Positions 8,766 to 17,811 of a stretch of DNA of 42,139 nucleotides are shown in pieces; positions within the stretch are counted from its first letter, which is position 1; each line of letters opens with the position of its first letter. A program made the translations under genes and the position numbers. This DNA comes from Candidatus Omnitrophota bacterium (lineage in GTDB: Bacteria > Omnitrophota > Gorgyraeia > JABMRG01): positions 259,169-301,307 of the forward strand of contig JAQUQI010000001.1 of assembly GCA_028716165.1 (NCBI GenBank), in the 5' to 3' direction. The notes under the pieces were generated by a model, which had not been told where the DNA came from, did not search any database, and worked only from the letters and a program-made list of their open reading frames with translations.

Positions 8766-10256
8766 ATGCCGGAATTTAAACAAAAAATTGCTGACAAAAA
8801 AATTTGGGCGCTGTTTGTGCTTCTTTTGGCTGCCCTGGCTCTTAGGCTTTACAAGTTGGGGTCCAATGACCTGTGGTATGATGAAGTATTAAGCATACTC
8901 ATAGGTCAAAAATTCTGTAGTAGTTGGAATCCGCCACTATATTTTATGTTTTTACATTATTGGATAAAAATATTCGGCGCTTCGGAATTCGCGCTGCGCT
9001 TTCCCTCCCTGATATTCAGCCTGTTAAGCGTATATGCCTGTTTCATTACGGGTAAACGGCTCTACAGCTTTAGCACAGGCATATTAGCGGGCGCTCTTAT
9101 GGGCTTTTCATCGCTTCAGATCTGGTATGCCCAGGAGGCGCGGCCTTACAGCTTAATCGTGCTCCTCGGAATAGCTTCAACATATTTCTTTTGGCAGTCT
9201 TTAGTATCACGGAAAAACAAAAATTTTATCCTATACGTCCTGTTCTCTGTCTTACTGCTATATTGCGACATCACATATTTTAGTTTATTTTTGATCTCAG
9301 CCCACGCGCTATCATTACTGATTCTTTATCGCAAGCGCTTTCGGATATTCGCCATACTCCTTTGCGCGATTGGGCTATTATTCCTGCCGCAGGCGGTAAA
9401 ATTTGCCCATAAACTTTTTTACGTAAAAAACGGATTCTGGATACCTCATGTCAGCGCGGGTTCGCTGTTAATCACGATTGAAAATTTTAATCTTGGCTAT
9501 AATGTGTGGCCGCTTGCGTACAAGTTATCCCTTTTTTTTAGCGTTCTATTTCTATCCGGGTCTTTTTTATCAGCCACAAGAAACAGGGCATGGGCCATAC
9601 CAACAGCATTTATGTCCATATTATGCTTCGTTCCGATACTATCTGTCTTTTTTGTTTCAAAAATTTTTTTCCCTTTGTATTTAGACCGGGGATTAATGCT
9701 TTTCAGCCCTTATTATTATGTTCTTTTGGCTTTCGGGATAAAGTATTTTTTTCAGGCGAAGGGTATAAGGGTAATAATATTTTTTGTTTTTATGTATCTT
9801 GTGGCTCTTGGGCTGATATGTTATTTCAATAATTGTATGTTCTCGCCTGTGGAACATCATACGGGCGTTCATTTAAAAAAACTTTTCGGAAACATCATAA
9901 AATTCATAAACGACCGCCTGGGGCCTTATGATGCCATAGCTCACACAAATTACACGACCTTAATCCCGTTGAGCTATTACGGACAAATCAACTGCCGCAA
10001 TCAGTATTTTCTCTTCGCCCCGGGCGCGGTTGACACTAACTGGAACAGGCCTTTCAGGCAAGCAGAAAAACAACTTGACGTTACAAGCATTAGAATACCT
10101 GCCAATGGCGCCTTATGGGTCATTGCCTGTGATTGGCCGCGTGATCTAAGCCTTGACGTAAATTCAATAAATGTCTTAGCCGAGCTGTTCGGGAAGCATA
10201 AAAAAGATCTAAACGTCCAAATTGACGGCATATGGATATTCAGATTCAAAGAATAA
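8766..10256 (+). CDS. GT39-like membrane glycosyltransferase (ArnT/PMT-type)
   Basis: A polytopic inner-membrane protein of about 496 residues. After a short basic start, the first hydrophobic helix is followed by LRLYKLGSNDLWYDE, the periplasmic loop with the acidic catalytic residues typical of the GT39/GT83 (dolichyl-phosphate-mannose mannosyltransferase-like) superfamily. About ten further hydrophobic segments follow, then a soluble C-terminal domain of about 130 residues. These enzymes transfer sugars from polyprenyl-phosphate carriers on the periplasmic face. I start at ATG 8766 because GGGGG lies 6 bases upstream and the -10 box of the promoter covers the alternative TTG at 8730. The gene is divergent from the glycan-export operon and probably acts in the same surface pathway. 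Confidence 0.8.
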   Translation: MPEFKQKIADKKIWALFVLLLAALALRLYKLGSNDLWYDEVLSILIGQKFCSSWNPPLYFMFLHYWIKIFGASEFALRFPSLIFSLLSVYACFITGKRLYSFSTGILAGALMGFSSLQIWYAQEARPYSLIVLLGIASTYFFWQSLVSRKNKNFILYVLFSVLLLYCDITYFSLFLISAHALSLLILYRKRFRIFAILLCAIGLLFLPQAVKFAHKLFYVKNGFWIPHVSAGSLLITIENFNLGYNVWPLAYKLSLFFSVLFLSGSFLSATRNRAWAIPTAFMSILCFVPILSVFFVSKIFFPLYLDRGLMLFSPYYYVLLAFGIKYFFQAKGIRVIIFFVFMYLVALGLICYFNNCMFSPVEHHTGVHLKKLFGNIIKFINDRLGPYDAIAHTNYTTLIPLSYYGQINCRNQYFLFAPGAVDTNWNRPFRQAEKQLDVTSIRIPANGALWVIACDWPRDLSLDVNSINVLAELFGKHKKDLNVQIDGIWIFRFKE

Positions 10257-10312
10257 AATACCCTTGTTTTCCAATAAAGCGCCTGGCATAGCCTGTTTCC
10301 AGCGCGCGGCCT

Positions 10313-11173
10313 TTAAAAAAAGAGGGCGCTATTTTTTCTTTCCGACACCCATTCGGGGCAGACCAGCATATCTTTGGGGCAATACGCGCTTGACCTTTGG
10401 ACAATAATATCGTCTGATAACAGCCCCATAAACCTTTGCAATATCCTGGAATACTCTTCAAGGCTTAAAGGCGCATATTTATTTCTATTATACATACGCT
10501 CAAGCGCCGTTCCTCTTACCACATACAACGGGTGTATCTTGATACCGTCTATGGCCAGCCTTGACATCTGTTCGGCGGTCTGCATCATCATCTCCTCGGT
10601 CTCGCCCGGAAGGCCCAGTATGACATGGACGCATATCTTTATGGGGTATTTTCTGGTCAGGGTAAACGCCTTTAAAAAATCATTATAGCCATGGCCGCGA
10701 TTAATTAATCGCAAACTGCCGTCGTGTATGCTTTGAAGCCCATATTCAATCCAAACTTCATAATCCGGGGCATAACCGGCTATAAGCCTGATCACGTCAT
10801 CATCAACGCAGTCCGGCCTTGTAGCTATTGATATGGACACAATATCTTTGAATTTTCTTACCTTGTCATAGGTTTCTTTTAAAATCTGCCGGGGCGCGTA
10901 TGTATTGGTATGCGCTTGAAAATAAGCGATAAATTTTTTGGCCTTAAAACGCTTTCTTGCCGCGAGCATACCGGAAGCTATCTGTTCTTCTATTGAAGAA
11001 AAAGCCTGCGCGCGAATGGGATAGCTGAAAGCCCTGTTATCGCAATATACGCATCCAAGCGTGCTTATCCTTCCGTCTCTGTTTGGGCATGAAAAACCGG
11101 CGTCTATGCATATCCTGTGGGTCTTTGCGCCAAACCTCTTCTTAAGATAGTCTGAATACCTTATCCTGCTCAT
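10313..11173 (-). CDS. TIGR01212-family radical SAM protein (YhcC-like)
   Basis: A 286-residue protein matching the YhcC/TIGR01212 family along its whole length: start YSDYLKKRFGAKTHRICIDA, then GFSCPNRDGR and GCVYCDN with the iron-sulfur cysteines, QAHTNTYAP, IATRPDC, EYGLQS, ILGLPGE and KIHPLYVVRGT. The family is broadly conserved. E. coli YhcC has no settled function, and a role in RNA or protein modification has been proposed for relatives. It is separated from the upstream operon by an intrinsic terminator, so it probably has its own promoter in the short gap after 11204. It converges with the GT39-like gene, leaving 56 bases between the two stops. Confidence 0.9.
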   Translation of the reverse strand: MSRIRYSDYLKKRFGAKTHRICIDAGFSCPNRDGRISTLGCVYCDNRAFSYPIRAQAFSSIEEQIASGMLAARKRFKAKKFIAYFQAHTNTYAPRQILKETYDKVRKFKDIVSISIATRPDCVDDDVIRLIAGYAPDYEVWIEYGLQSIHDGSLRLINRGHGYNDFLKAFTLTRKYPIKICVHVILGLPGETEEMMMQTAEQMSRLAIDGIKIHPLYVVRGTALERMYNRNKYAPLSLEEYSRILQRFMGLLSDDIIVQRSSAYCPKDMLVCPEWVSERKNSALFF

Positions 11174-11203
11174 AAAAACCTGGATTTTAAGCGGTTAATA
11201 AAC

Positions 11204-11236
11204 AAAAAGGATATGCCGAAAAAAACGGCATATCCT
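11204..11236 (-). terminator. Intrinsic terminator of the fba operon
   Basis: On the minus strand, stem GGATATGCCG (11235-11226) pairs perfectly with CGGCATATCC (11218-11209) across a 7-base loop. An outer A-T pair extends the stem by one, and a run of five T follows (11208-11204). It lies 35 bases beyond the last gene of the operon. Confidence 0.85.
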
Positions 11237-11270
11237 ATATAACTATTGGCAAGATACCGGCATTACCCGG

Positions 11271-11465
11271 TCAAGCCTTGTAGTTTCTGATAAAATTCTC
11301 AATACTGCGGTCCCATGTTTTTTCAGTATCGGTGGAAAAATAGCAGGCCGGCAGTTCTTTTCTTTTTCTGTGATAGGCAACGCACTCACAGCATACGCCT
11401 CGCCTATCGCAAGATTCGTAACTGCAATTGCAGACCTTTATATTCTGCGTTTTTTTACACTCCAT
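11271..11465 (-). CDS. Small cysteine-rich protein (DUF6485-like)
   Basis: A 64-residue protein with eight cysteines arranged as CK-CNC-C-CCEC-C (C3, C12, C14, C19, C25, C26, C28, C41). It includes [19 protein letters not shown], which is characteristic of the DUF6485 family of small putative metal-binding proteins. No function is established. It is the last gene of the fba operon, 21 bases after the Na/Pi cotransporter gene and just before a strong terminator. The cysteine spacing suggests a zinc or iron-sulfur site; that is inference. Confidence 0.8.
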   Translation of the reverse strand: MECKKTQNIKVCNCSYESCDRRGVCCECVAYHRKRKELPACYFSTDTEKTWDRSIENFIRNYKA

Positions 11466-11486
11466 AAAAACCGCCTTTTAAAAGCT

Positions 11487-13100
11487 CTAATTCCACTGCA
11501 GCCTGCCCATTACCGCTTGGGCGATATTTGTTACATGGTCGCCGATTTTTTCAAAATTACTTAACATATCCAGAAAAACTATACCGGAGAGAACATTACA
11601 TCTGTTCTGGCCAAGCCTGTCTATGTGGTTTTTACGAAATAGTTCGGTAAGCTCATTTACCTTGTCCTCAATCTGCAAGACCTTTTTTGCCTTTTGGACC
11701 GAATTTTCCGACAACGCTTCAATAGCGCGAGTAATCATGTCGTCTACATGAGACAACATTATCTTGATCTCATCTACGGCGCCCTGGCTGAATGACAAAT
11801 CAGAGCTTATCCTTCTCAAGGCAAGCTCCATTATATTCTCTGAATGGTCTCCTATCCTCTCTATGTCATTGACAGAATGTAAAAGCGCCGGTATCCTGCG
11901 GGCCTCTTCTTCGCTTAAATCGCGCTGTGTCAGCATCATAAGATAATCCGTGATAGACTCTTGCAGCCCGTCTAAAGCGTTTTCTCTCTGGGGCAGGTTT
12001 TTCAAAATTCTTTCATCAAGATTAAGGAACCCGCTTGCCGCTTCGTCAACCATGACTTTTGCCGATTGCGCCATCCTCGTTATCTCTTTTACCGCGGCGT
12101 CAAGGGCAAATATCGGGGTATTTATAAGATGCTTTTCCAGATATTTCGGGCCTGTTTCTATAGTAATATCTTCGCCAGGGATAAGACGCTCTACCGCTTT
12201 GGCAAAAAGACCTATGAAAGGAAGATATATCAGAGTCTCTATCACCTTCATGATGGTATGGGCATTGGCAATCTGCCTTAAACCGTCATGCGAGGTATGC
12301 ATAACAAGCGCTGTAAAAGGCCCAAGCACAATAAGAAAAATCAAAGCTCCGATAATATTATAAAGAAGATGCGCGGCGGCAGTCCTCTTTGAGGCGATAT
12401 TGGTGCCGATAGAAGCTATTATGACTGTGACACAAGTGCCTATATTGGCGCCGAGTATGATAGGGATAGCGCCCTCCACGCTCAAGAGCCCTACCGAGGC
12501 AAGACCTAAAATAATGCCGACTGTAACGCTTGAGCTTTGCAAGACAGCTGTCACAACCAATCCGGTCAATACGCCATATAGGACCCTTCCGTTTATGAGC
12601 ATGAAGGCATTCGTTACCATGGGGCTGTTCGCGAAAGGCCCTACAACGCTTGTCATGATCTTAAGGCCCAAAAACAATATGCCAAAACCAAGGCAAAAAA
12701 GACCTAAGAACCGCCAGAATCTTTTCCTGGTAAAAACATAAAGTACCATGCCTATACCGATAATAGGCAGGGCGTAATCTGTTAGTTTAAAGGCAATGAT
12801 TTGTGCCGTTATCGTAGTGCCGATATTGGCCCCAAATATAACGCCCAAAGACTGCGAGAGAGTCATAAGCCCGGCGTTGACGAAACCGACCACCAATACT
12901 GTCGTGGCGCTGGAGCTTTGTATCAAGGCGGTAATGCCTGTGCCGACCAGCATACCCTTAAACGGGTTTGAAGTAAGCGCTTTTAAGACATTGCGAAATT
13001 TATCACCCGCGACCCTCTGAAGGCCGTCTCCCATGATATGTATACCATATACAAAAAGACCTAAACCCCCAAATATACCGAACACAAGTTCTTTGAGCAT
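11487..13100 (-). CDS. Na/Pi cotransporter family protein with PhoU-like tail
   Basis: A 537-residue membrane protein. The N-terminal 310 residues contain the duplicated NptA/PNaS core, with the two signature repeats QSSSATTVLVVGF and QSSSVTVGIILG, each preceded by a helical hairpin, and with GANIGTTIT and GANIGTCVT loops. The last 200 residues are helical and PhoU-like (AVKEITRMAQSAK, IERIGDHSENI, FEKIGDHVTNI), as in bacterial homologues of this type. It probably couples sodium and phosphate movement across the inner membrane; the PhoU-like tail may regulate it. It lies 11 bases downstream of the HD-GYP gene in the fba operon. Confidence 0.9.
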   Translation of the reverse strand: MLKELVFGIFGGLGLFVYGIHIMGDGLQRVAGDKFRNVLKALTSNPFKGMLVGTGITALIQSSSATTVLVVGFVNAGLMTLSQSLGVIFGANIGTTITAQIIAFKLTDYALPIIGIGMVLYVFTRKRFWRFLGLFCLGFGILFLGLKIMTSVVGPFANSPMVTNAFMLINGRVLYGVLTGLVVTAVLQSSSVTVGIILGLASVGLLSVEGAIPIILGANIGTCVTVIIASIGTNIASKRTAAAHLLYNIIGALIFLIVLGPFTALVMHTSHDGLRQIANAHTIMKVIETLIYLPFIGLFAKAVERLIPGEDITIETGPKYLEKHLINTPIFALDAAVKEITRMAQSAKVMVDEAASGFLNLDERILKNLPQRENALDGLQESITDYLMMLTQRDLSEEEARRIPALLHSVNDIERIGDHSENIMELALRRISSDLSFSQGAVDEIKIMLSHVDDMITRAIEALSENSVQKAKKVLQIEDKVNELTELFRKNHIDRLGQNRCNVLSGIVFLDMLSNFEKIGDHVTNIAQAVMGRLQWN

Positions 13101-13111
13101 AAACCTTCTTT

Positions 13112-13777
13112 CTAAAGGGCCTTAAGGAACCTTTTATTCTCTTTTAAAAAATTATCTATAGTATTGGCGGCTTTTAATATGTCTTTTATGGATGGTATAA
13201 TCCTGGAAAATACGTCTACCATGCCTGGATCAAACTGGCTCCCGCTTCTTTTCTTTATAGCCTCTATGGCATAATCCATGGTCTCCGGCTTTTTATAAGG
13301 CCTTTCCGAAACTATGGCGTCAAACGCGTCTGCAAGAGTGACTATTCTCGCGTATAAAGGTATTTGTTTGCCGCGCAGGCCGAAAGGATAACCACTGCCG
13401 TTAAACCATTCATGATGATAAAGCGCTATCTCGCCTGCCGCCTGAAGGACCGGTGAAAGAGAGCCCGCGAATATCCTGCCGCCTATCCTGGTATGCTCTT
13501 TTATTTTATCATAATCCTGGGCGGTTATGTCTTTTTTGCGGAGTATATCGCTTGAAACACCTATTTTGCCGATATCATGCATTATGGAAGCAAATCTGAT
13601 GACCTTGAGTTTCTTTGAAGAAAAATTCAATGCCCTTGCTATGGCCGTGGAATAATCGCTTACCCTGATAATATGGCTTCCTATTTCATTGTCTTTATAT
13701 TCCGCGGCTATAGCAAACCTTAATATCATTTCTATATATGTGTCTTCTATATATTTTGATATATAAGGTTTGGCCAT
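13112..13777 (-). CDS. HD-GYP domain phosphohydrolase
   Basis: A 221-residue protein consisting almost wholly of one HD-GYP domain: HIIRVSDYSTAIA, the HDIGKIG metal-binding motif, HTRIGGRIF, then HHEWFNGSGYP with the GYP-type signature and LADAFDAIVSERPYK. HD-GYP proteins usually hydrolyse cyclic di-GMP. All core metal-ligand motifs are visible, so it may be active. It has no receiver or PAS domain, so input must come from elsewhere or from its approximately 20-residue N-terminus. It starts 3 bases after the aldolase stop and is followed by the Na/Pi gene, an unusual operon association of signalling with phosphate transport. Confidence 0.88.
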   Translation of the reverse strand: MAKPYISKYIEDTYIEMILRFAIAAEYKDNEIGSHIIRVSDYSTAIARALNFSSKKLKVIRFASIMHDIGKIGVSSDILRKKDITAQDYDKIKEHTRIGGRIFAGSLSPVLQAAGEIALYHHEWFNGSGYPFGLRGKQIPLYARIVTLADAFDAIVSERPYKKPETMDYAIEAIKKRSGSQFDPGMVDVFSRIIPSIKDILKAANTIDNFLKENKRFLKAL

Positions 13778-13780
13778 ACA

Positions 13781-14707
13781 TTATGCCTTGTTGGCACAGC
13801 CAAGTATGTCAATCTTGTGGGCAACAACCTTCTTTATCGCTTCACGCGCGGGGCCCAGGTAATTTCTGGGATCAAAATTAGCGGGGTTGCGGTCAAACTC
13901 GGAGCGTATTGTGGCAGTCATTGCCAGTCTAAGGTCTGTGTCAATATTGACCTTGCATACATTCATGCCGGATGCCTTGGTTATCGCCGGCTCCGGGACC
14001 CCTTTAGCGCCGGGCAATTTGCCTCCATGTTGATTGCATATCTCCACCAGTTCAGGCAATACGCTTGAAGCTCCGTGGAGAACAAGAGGGTATCCGGGCA
14101 GGGCATCCTGTATTTCTTTAAGCCTGTCAAAATACAATTTTGGCTCGCCGCTAAATTTGTAAGCGCCATGGCTTGTCCCTATCGCAATGGCAAGAGAATC
14201 ACAGCCTGTTTCTTTAACTATCCTTACCGCCTCTTTGGGGTCTGTCAATATTGCTTCCTTTTCAGATACGGATATATTGTCCTCTATACCCTTGAGCCTG
14301 CCAAGCTCCGCCTCAACCACCACACCTTTACGATGGGCGTAATCAACAACTTGTTTTGTAAGGCGGATATTTTCCTCAAGGGGGTGCTTTGAACCGTCTA
14401 TCATGACAGACGTGAATCCGCCGTCTATGCAGGCCTTGCATATTTCAAAATCTTCCCCATGGTCAAGATGGAGCACTATATCAAGCCCAGTATCCTCCAT
14501 GGCCGCTTCTATAAGGTGCAAAAGATAAGCATGTTTTGCGTACTTACGGGCTCCGGCTGATACCTGTAATATGACAGGCGCCTTCTTTTCTTTGATAGCT
14601 TCGGTGATGCCCTGGACTATCTCCATATTATTGACATTGAAAGCGCCTACAGCATAACCGCCCTTTAAGGCCTTTTGGAACATTTCCTTGGATGAAATAA
14701 AAGCCAT
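13781..14707 (-). CDS. fba: Class II fructose-bisphosphate aldolase
   Basis: A 308-residue zinc-dependent aldolase that interconverts fructose 1,6-bisphosphate with DHAP and glyceraldehyde 3-phosphate in the cytoplasm. Seen: the MAFISSKEMFQKALKGGYAV start, GAFNVNNME, LHLDHGED with the catalytic Asp and zinc His, SVMIDGSKHPLEEN, EAELGRLKG, IGTSHGAY and LHGASS zinc/phosphate loops, and KVNIDTDLR. I chose ATG 14707 because GAAAGGGG lies just before it; the extra 18 codons upstream have no such site and are not conserved family sequence. It is the first gene of an operon with a clear promoter. The window also holds pfkA, the preceding step of glycolysis. Confidence 0.93.
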   Translation of the reverse strand: MAFISSKEMFQKALKGGYAVGAFNVNNMEIVQGITEAIKEKKAPVILQVSAGARKYAKHAYLLHLIEAAMEDTGLDIVLHLDHGEDFEICKACIDGGFTSVMIDGSKHPLEENIRLTKQVVDYAHRKGVVVEAELGRLKGIEDNISVSEKEAILTDPKEAVRIVKETGCDSLAIAIGTSHGAYKFSGEPKLYFDRLKEIQDALPGYPLVLHGASSVLPELVEICNQHGGKLPGAKGVPEPAITKASGMNVCKVNIDTDLRLAMTATIRSEFDRNPANFDPRNYLGPAREAIKKVVAHKIDILGCANKA

Positions 14708-14762
14708 GGACCTACCCCTTTCTGTTATTAGTATTTGTTGATGTAATAGGAAAGTTAACATT

Positions 14763-14790
14763 ATTATATGGAAAAATAAAATATATGCAA
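14763..14790 (-). promoter_or_regulatory. Promoter of the fba operon
   Basis: Minus-strand -35 TTGCAT (14790-14785) and perfect -10 TATAAT (14768-14763) with a 16-base spacer. The transcript would start near 14756, leaving a leader of about 50 bases before ATG 14707. With the terminator at 11204-11236 it delimits a four-gene unit. Confidence 0.7.
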
Positions 14791-14836
14791 GAAATATTTT
14801 ATTTTTTTCTCCAGGGGTTTAAGGGGTAAAGCTTCG

Positions 14837-14865
14837 TTGACAACAGAAGCATTTGATGGTATTAT
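14837..14865 (+). promoter_or_regulatory. Promoter giving an apparently leaderless comF-lptFG transcript
   Basis: Perfect -35 TTGACA (14837-14842) and -10 TATTAT (14860-14865) with the optimal 17-base spacer. The usual 6-7 base distance from the -10 box puts transcription start at or beside the A of ATG 14872. No ribosome-binding site fits between them. Confidence 0.7.
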
Positions 14866-14871
14866 TTGGAT

Positions 14872-15549
14872 ATGACGCATACCTTCCTGGACATATCCAA
14901 AGCCGTATTGAATTTGATTTTCCCCGTTTACTGCCAAGGGTGCGGCGAGCCCCTTGGATACGACAACGACCTTTTTCTTTGCCGAAAATGCCTTGAAAAA
15001 CTTACACCCTTCTCTGACGGATACTGCCCCGCGGACAACGTTTATCCTTTTTTAGAAAAGACCTGCCACTGCTGTATTTACGACGGGCTGGTCAGGGAAC
15101 TGATACATAAATTTAAATATGAAAAAAAACTTTTCCTGAAACGCGCTTTTGTCCAGCTTCTGCACGGCCTTTTTGCGGCGAAGATGGCGGATAAGGGGAT
15201 AGAGACTATAATATCCGTTCCTATGCTCGGCCCGGATGAAAGGGTAAGGGGATTTAACCAATCGGAAATACTCGCAAAAGGCCTGTCAAAAAAAACGGAT
15301 ATCGCCTATAAAAACGCTCTTAAAAAGAACTTTGCGACAAACGCGCAGGCAGGCCTTAGGAGGGCGCAAAGGCTGACCAATGTGAAAGACGCCTTTTCCT
15401 GCCGAAAACAGATAGATATACGGGATAAACGCGTTATGATAATTGATGATGTGTTCACTACAGGTTCCACGATAAACGAATGCGCCAAAGCCCTGAAAAC
15501 AGGAGGTTCGGGCGCGGTGTTTGCCATGACTTTGGCGCGCGGCATTTAA
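14872..15549 (+). CDS. comF: ComF family protein (phosphoribosyltransferase-like)
   Basis: A 225-residue ComF-family protein. The N-terminus has a zinc-ribbon-like set of cysteines (CQGCGEPL, FLCRKCLEKL, then CHCCIYDG), followed by ELIHKFKYEKK and a phosphoribosyltransferase fold with the PRPP loop VMIIDDVFTTGSTINE. Also conserved are VPMLGPDERVRGFNQSE and GLRRAQRLTNVKDAF. ComF proteins are needed for natural DNA uptake in several bacteria; the biochemical role is uncertain. ATG 14872 is chosen over TTG 14866, which falls at the -10 box of the promoter. It is the first gene of a run with lptF (16-base gap) and lptG. PilT-like genes elsewhere in the window could serve the same uptake machinery. 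Confidence 0.88.
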   Translation: MTHTFLDISKAVLNLIFPVYCQGCGEPLGYDNDLFLCRKCLEKLTPFSDGYCPADNVYPFLEKTCHCCIYDGLVRELIHKFKYEKKLFLKRAFVQLLHGLFAAKMADKGIETIISVPMLGPDERVRGFNQSEILAKGLSKKTDIAYKNALKKNFATNAQAGLRRAQRLTNVKDAFSCRKQIDIRDKRVMIIDDVFTTGSTINECAKALKTGGSGAVFAMTLARGI

Positions 15550-15565
15550 TAGGCCCGATAACACG

Positions 15566-16681
15566 ATGAGAATATTAAGAAATTATATATTAAAAGAGCT
15601 GTTCTTCCCTTTGGCCGGTTCCCTGGCGGTTTTCACCTTTGTCCTGCTTATAGGCAATATATTCAAGCTCGCTGATCTGATGATAAATAAAGGGGTTGAT
15701 GTATCAGACATCATGAAACTATTCCTTTACCTTACTCCCTATATATTAAGCTACACGATACCGATGGCCCTTTTGACGGCAACGATGGTCTGTTTCAGCA
15801 GGCTCGCGTCCGATAACGAAGTGATCGCGATGAAAGCAAGCGGTATCAGCCTTTACAAAATAGGTCTTCCGGTTATAATTATCGCTTTTATCATAAGCCT
15901 CGCCTCCGTCTATTTAAACAACACGGTCTTGCCCGCTTCACATTACGCTTCTTATAAATTGGTCAAGGGCGTTGCCCTGAAAAACCCGACGGCATATCTT
16001 GAACCCGGCGTGTTTATCAAGACATTCAAAGGCTATATAGTAAGAATTGACAGGATTGAAGGCAATAAACTTGACGGCGTTCTCATCTATCATCTGCAAG
16101 AAAAAGGGCCGGCGCGGACAATAATCGCGGAAAGCGGGGAATTTATTCTCCACCCGGGCAGGGGCATGATAACATTAAGGCTGTCAAACGGTTCAGTTGA
16201 TGAGCCGAATCCCGACGACCCAAGCGTATTCTATAAACTGAATTTCGGGACTTATGACATGACACTTAACGCGGAAAAAAGCATATCGCCGGATAGCATT
16301 GAAAAAAAACCAAAATCAATGACTATCAAAGAATTAAAAGAAGACATAGCAAAATTAAAATCATCGGGCAAAAGCCCTGAATATATCAGGACCAACACAA
16401 ACGAAAGGCTCACCGAGATACACAGAAAGATCTCCATGGCATTCTCAAGTTTTGTTTTCACCCTGGTAGCATTACCGCTGGCAATAAACACCAAAAGGCG
16501 CGAAAAATCAATCGGCTTCGCTATCAGCCTGATTATACTGGTATTGTATTATTTCATGCTGTTCGGCGGCATGGCATTAGCGTTACGCGGTATAATACCG
16601 CCCATAATGGGAGTGTGGGCGGCAAACCTTGTCTACCTTGTCACGGGTTTGATATTAACATCGCGTATTATTGAACAATAA
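15566..16681 (+). CDS. lptF: LPS export permease LptF-like (YjgP/YjgQ family)
   Basis: A 371-residue inner-membrane protein of the LptF/LptG family. It has the usual layout: three N-terminal membrane helices (starting RILRNYILKELFFPLAGSL), a periplasmic beta-jellyroll domain of about 150 residues, and three C-terminal helices beginning near KISMAFSSFVFTLVALPLA. With LptG and the ATPase LptB it pulls lipopolysaccharide from the inner membrane onto the periplasmic bridge. NEVIAMKASGIS is the conserved coupling-helix segment that contacts the ATPase. It lies immediately upstream of a paralogue; F and G are assigned by order only. Presence of the pair argues for an outer membrane with LPS-like glycolipid. 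Confidence 0.88.
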   Translation: MRILRNYILKELFFPLAGSLAVFTFVLLIGNIFKLADLMINKGVDVSDIMKLFLYLTPYILSYTIPMALLTATMVCFSRLASDNEVIAMKASGISLYKIGLPVIIIAFIISLASVYLNNTVLPASHYASYKLVKGVALKNPTAYLEPGVFIKTFKGYIVRIDRIEGNKLDGVLIYHLQEKGPARTIIAESGEFILHPGRGMITLRLSNGSVDEPNPDDPSVFYKLNFGTYDMTLNAEKSISPDSIEKKPKSMTIKELKEDIAKLKSSGKSPEYIRTNTNERLTEIHRKISMAFSSFVFTLVALPLAINTKRREKSIGFAISLIILVLYYFMLFGGMALALRGIIPPIMGVWAANLVYLVTGLILTSRIIEQ

Positions 16682-16716
16682 AAGCGGCGAAAGTCGGGCC
16701 CGCGGATCCGGTCAAA

Positions 16717-17811
16717 ATGAAAATATTTGATAGATATTTCACAAAAAATTTCATGCTTCCGCTCGTCTATTGCCTTTTCCTTTTTATATTCCTCTACGTT
16801 GTCGCCGACGTATTTGCCAACCTTGAGGACATACTGCGCAATAAGGTGCCCATACCGATATTGCTCCAGTATTACGGCTCGTTTATTCCGGCTATTTTCG
16901 TGCAGACTTTGCCGATAGCCTCTCTTCTGGCCGTGGTATATATGCTAAGCGTATTCAACAAGAACAATGAACTGACCGCCGCCAAGGCCTGTGGTATCAG
17001 CGTAAGGCAATTACTGCTTCCCGTATTTATCATATCGGCACTGCTCGGCCTGTTAAACTTTTTAATGAACGAAACCGTTGTCCCTGACGGGGCCGTCAGG
17101 GCCGAAAAGATCAAATCGGAATACATAAAATCAGGGTCGGGTAATTCAAAAAAACTTTCCCTTGTAAAAAATCTGACATATTATGGTAAAAATAATCATC
17201 TTATTTACGCCCAGGAACTTAACGTTGACAGTAACAGCATGTCGGGGATAATTATTATTGAGCGGGACAATAACCTTAAGATACGCAGAAAGATACTGGC
17301 CGCGAGAGCCTTATGGAAAGACGGGGCATGGGTATTTTATGACTGCGTGATATACAGATTTAACGCCTTGGGAAAAACAGCCGGCAACCCGCTTGTTTTC
17401 GCGCAAAAAAGCATAGATTTTACTGAAACACCCGAACAATTGCATAGATTTGAATTTCGGGCGGGATATATGAACTACAGGGAACTAAAAAAACATATCA
17501 CTGAAATGTCCGGCTCCAACTCAAAAATACTTAACAGCATGAAAACCGAACTCTACTTTAAGACAGCTATGCCGTTTATATCCTTTATCATTATGTTGTT
17601 AGGCATGCCTTTCGCGCTGTCAACAAAAAGGGGCGGGGCCATGTCGGGTATCGGCATAAGTATATTTATCGGACTGCTTTACTACGGTTCCATTTATATT
17701 GCTCTTGCGATAGGTAAAGGCGGCCTCTTGCCGCCTTTTGCCGCCGCTCATCTGCCAAATATACTGTTTACACTCTTAGCTTTCAGGCTTTTAAAAAGAC
17801 ATGGAGTTTAG
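16717..17811 (+). CDS. lptG: LPS export permease LptG-like (YjgP/YjgQ family)
   Basis: A 364-residue partner of the preceding gene with the same plan: FDRYFTKNFMLPLVYCLFLF start and three helices, the coupling segment NELTAAKACGISVRQLLLPV, a periplasmic domain with NLTYYGKNNHLIYA, and three C-terminal helices (PFISFIIMLLGMPFALS onward). It forms the heterodimeric channel of the Lpt extractor. The gap to lptF is 35 bases. It converges on pfkA, leaving 66 bases without a clear intrinsic terminator. The LptB ATPase and LptC are not in the window. Confidence 0.88.
   Translation: MKIFDRYFTKNFMLPLVYCLFLFIFLYVVADVFANLEDILRNKVPIPILLQYYGSFIPAIFVQTLPIASLLAVVYMLSVFNKNNELTAAKACGISVRQLLLPVFIISALLGLLNFLMNETVVPDGAVRAEKIKSEYIKSGSGNSKKLSLVKNLTYYGKNNHLIYAQELNVDSNSMSGIIIIERDNNLKIRRKILAARALWKDGAWVFYDCVIYRFNALGKTAGNPLVFAQKSIDFTETPEQLHRFEFRAGYMNYRELKKHITEMSGSNSKILNSMKTELYFKTAMPFISFIIMLLGMPFALSTKRGGAMSGIGISIFIGLLYYGSIYIALAIGKGGLLPPFAAAHLPNILFTLLAFRLLKRHGV

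Noticed and set aside
14708-14761. Extended N-terminus of the aldolase starting at 14761
   Set aside because: The 18 extra codons lie between the promoter and a good ribosome site at 14707 and do not match the family start.
14866-14871. TTG start of comF at 14866
   Set aside because: It directly follows the -10 box, before the expected transcription start.
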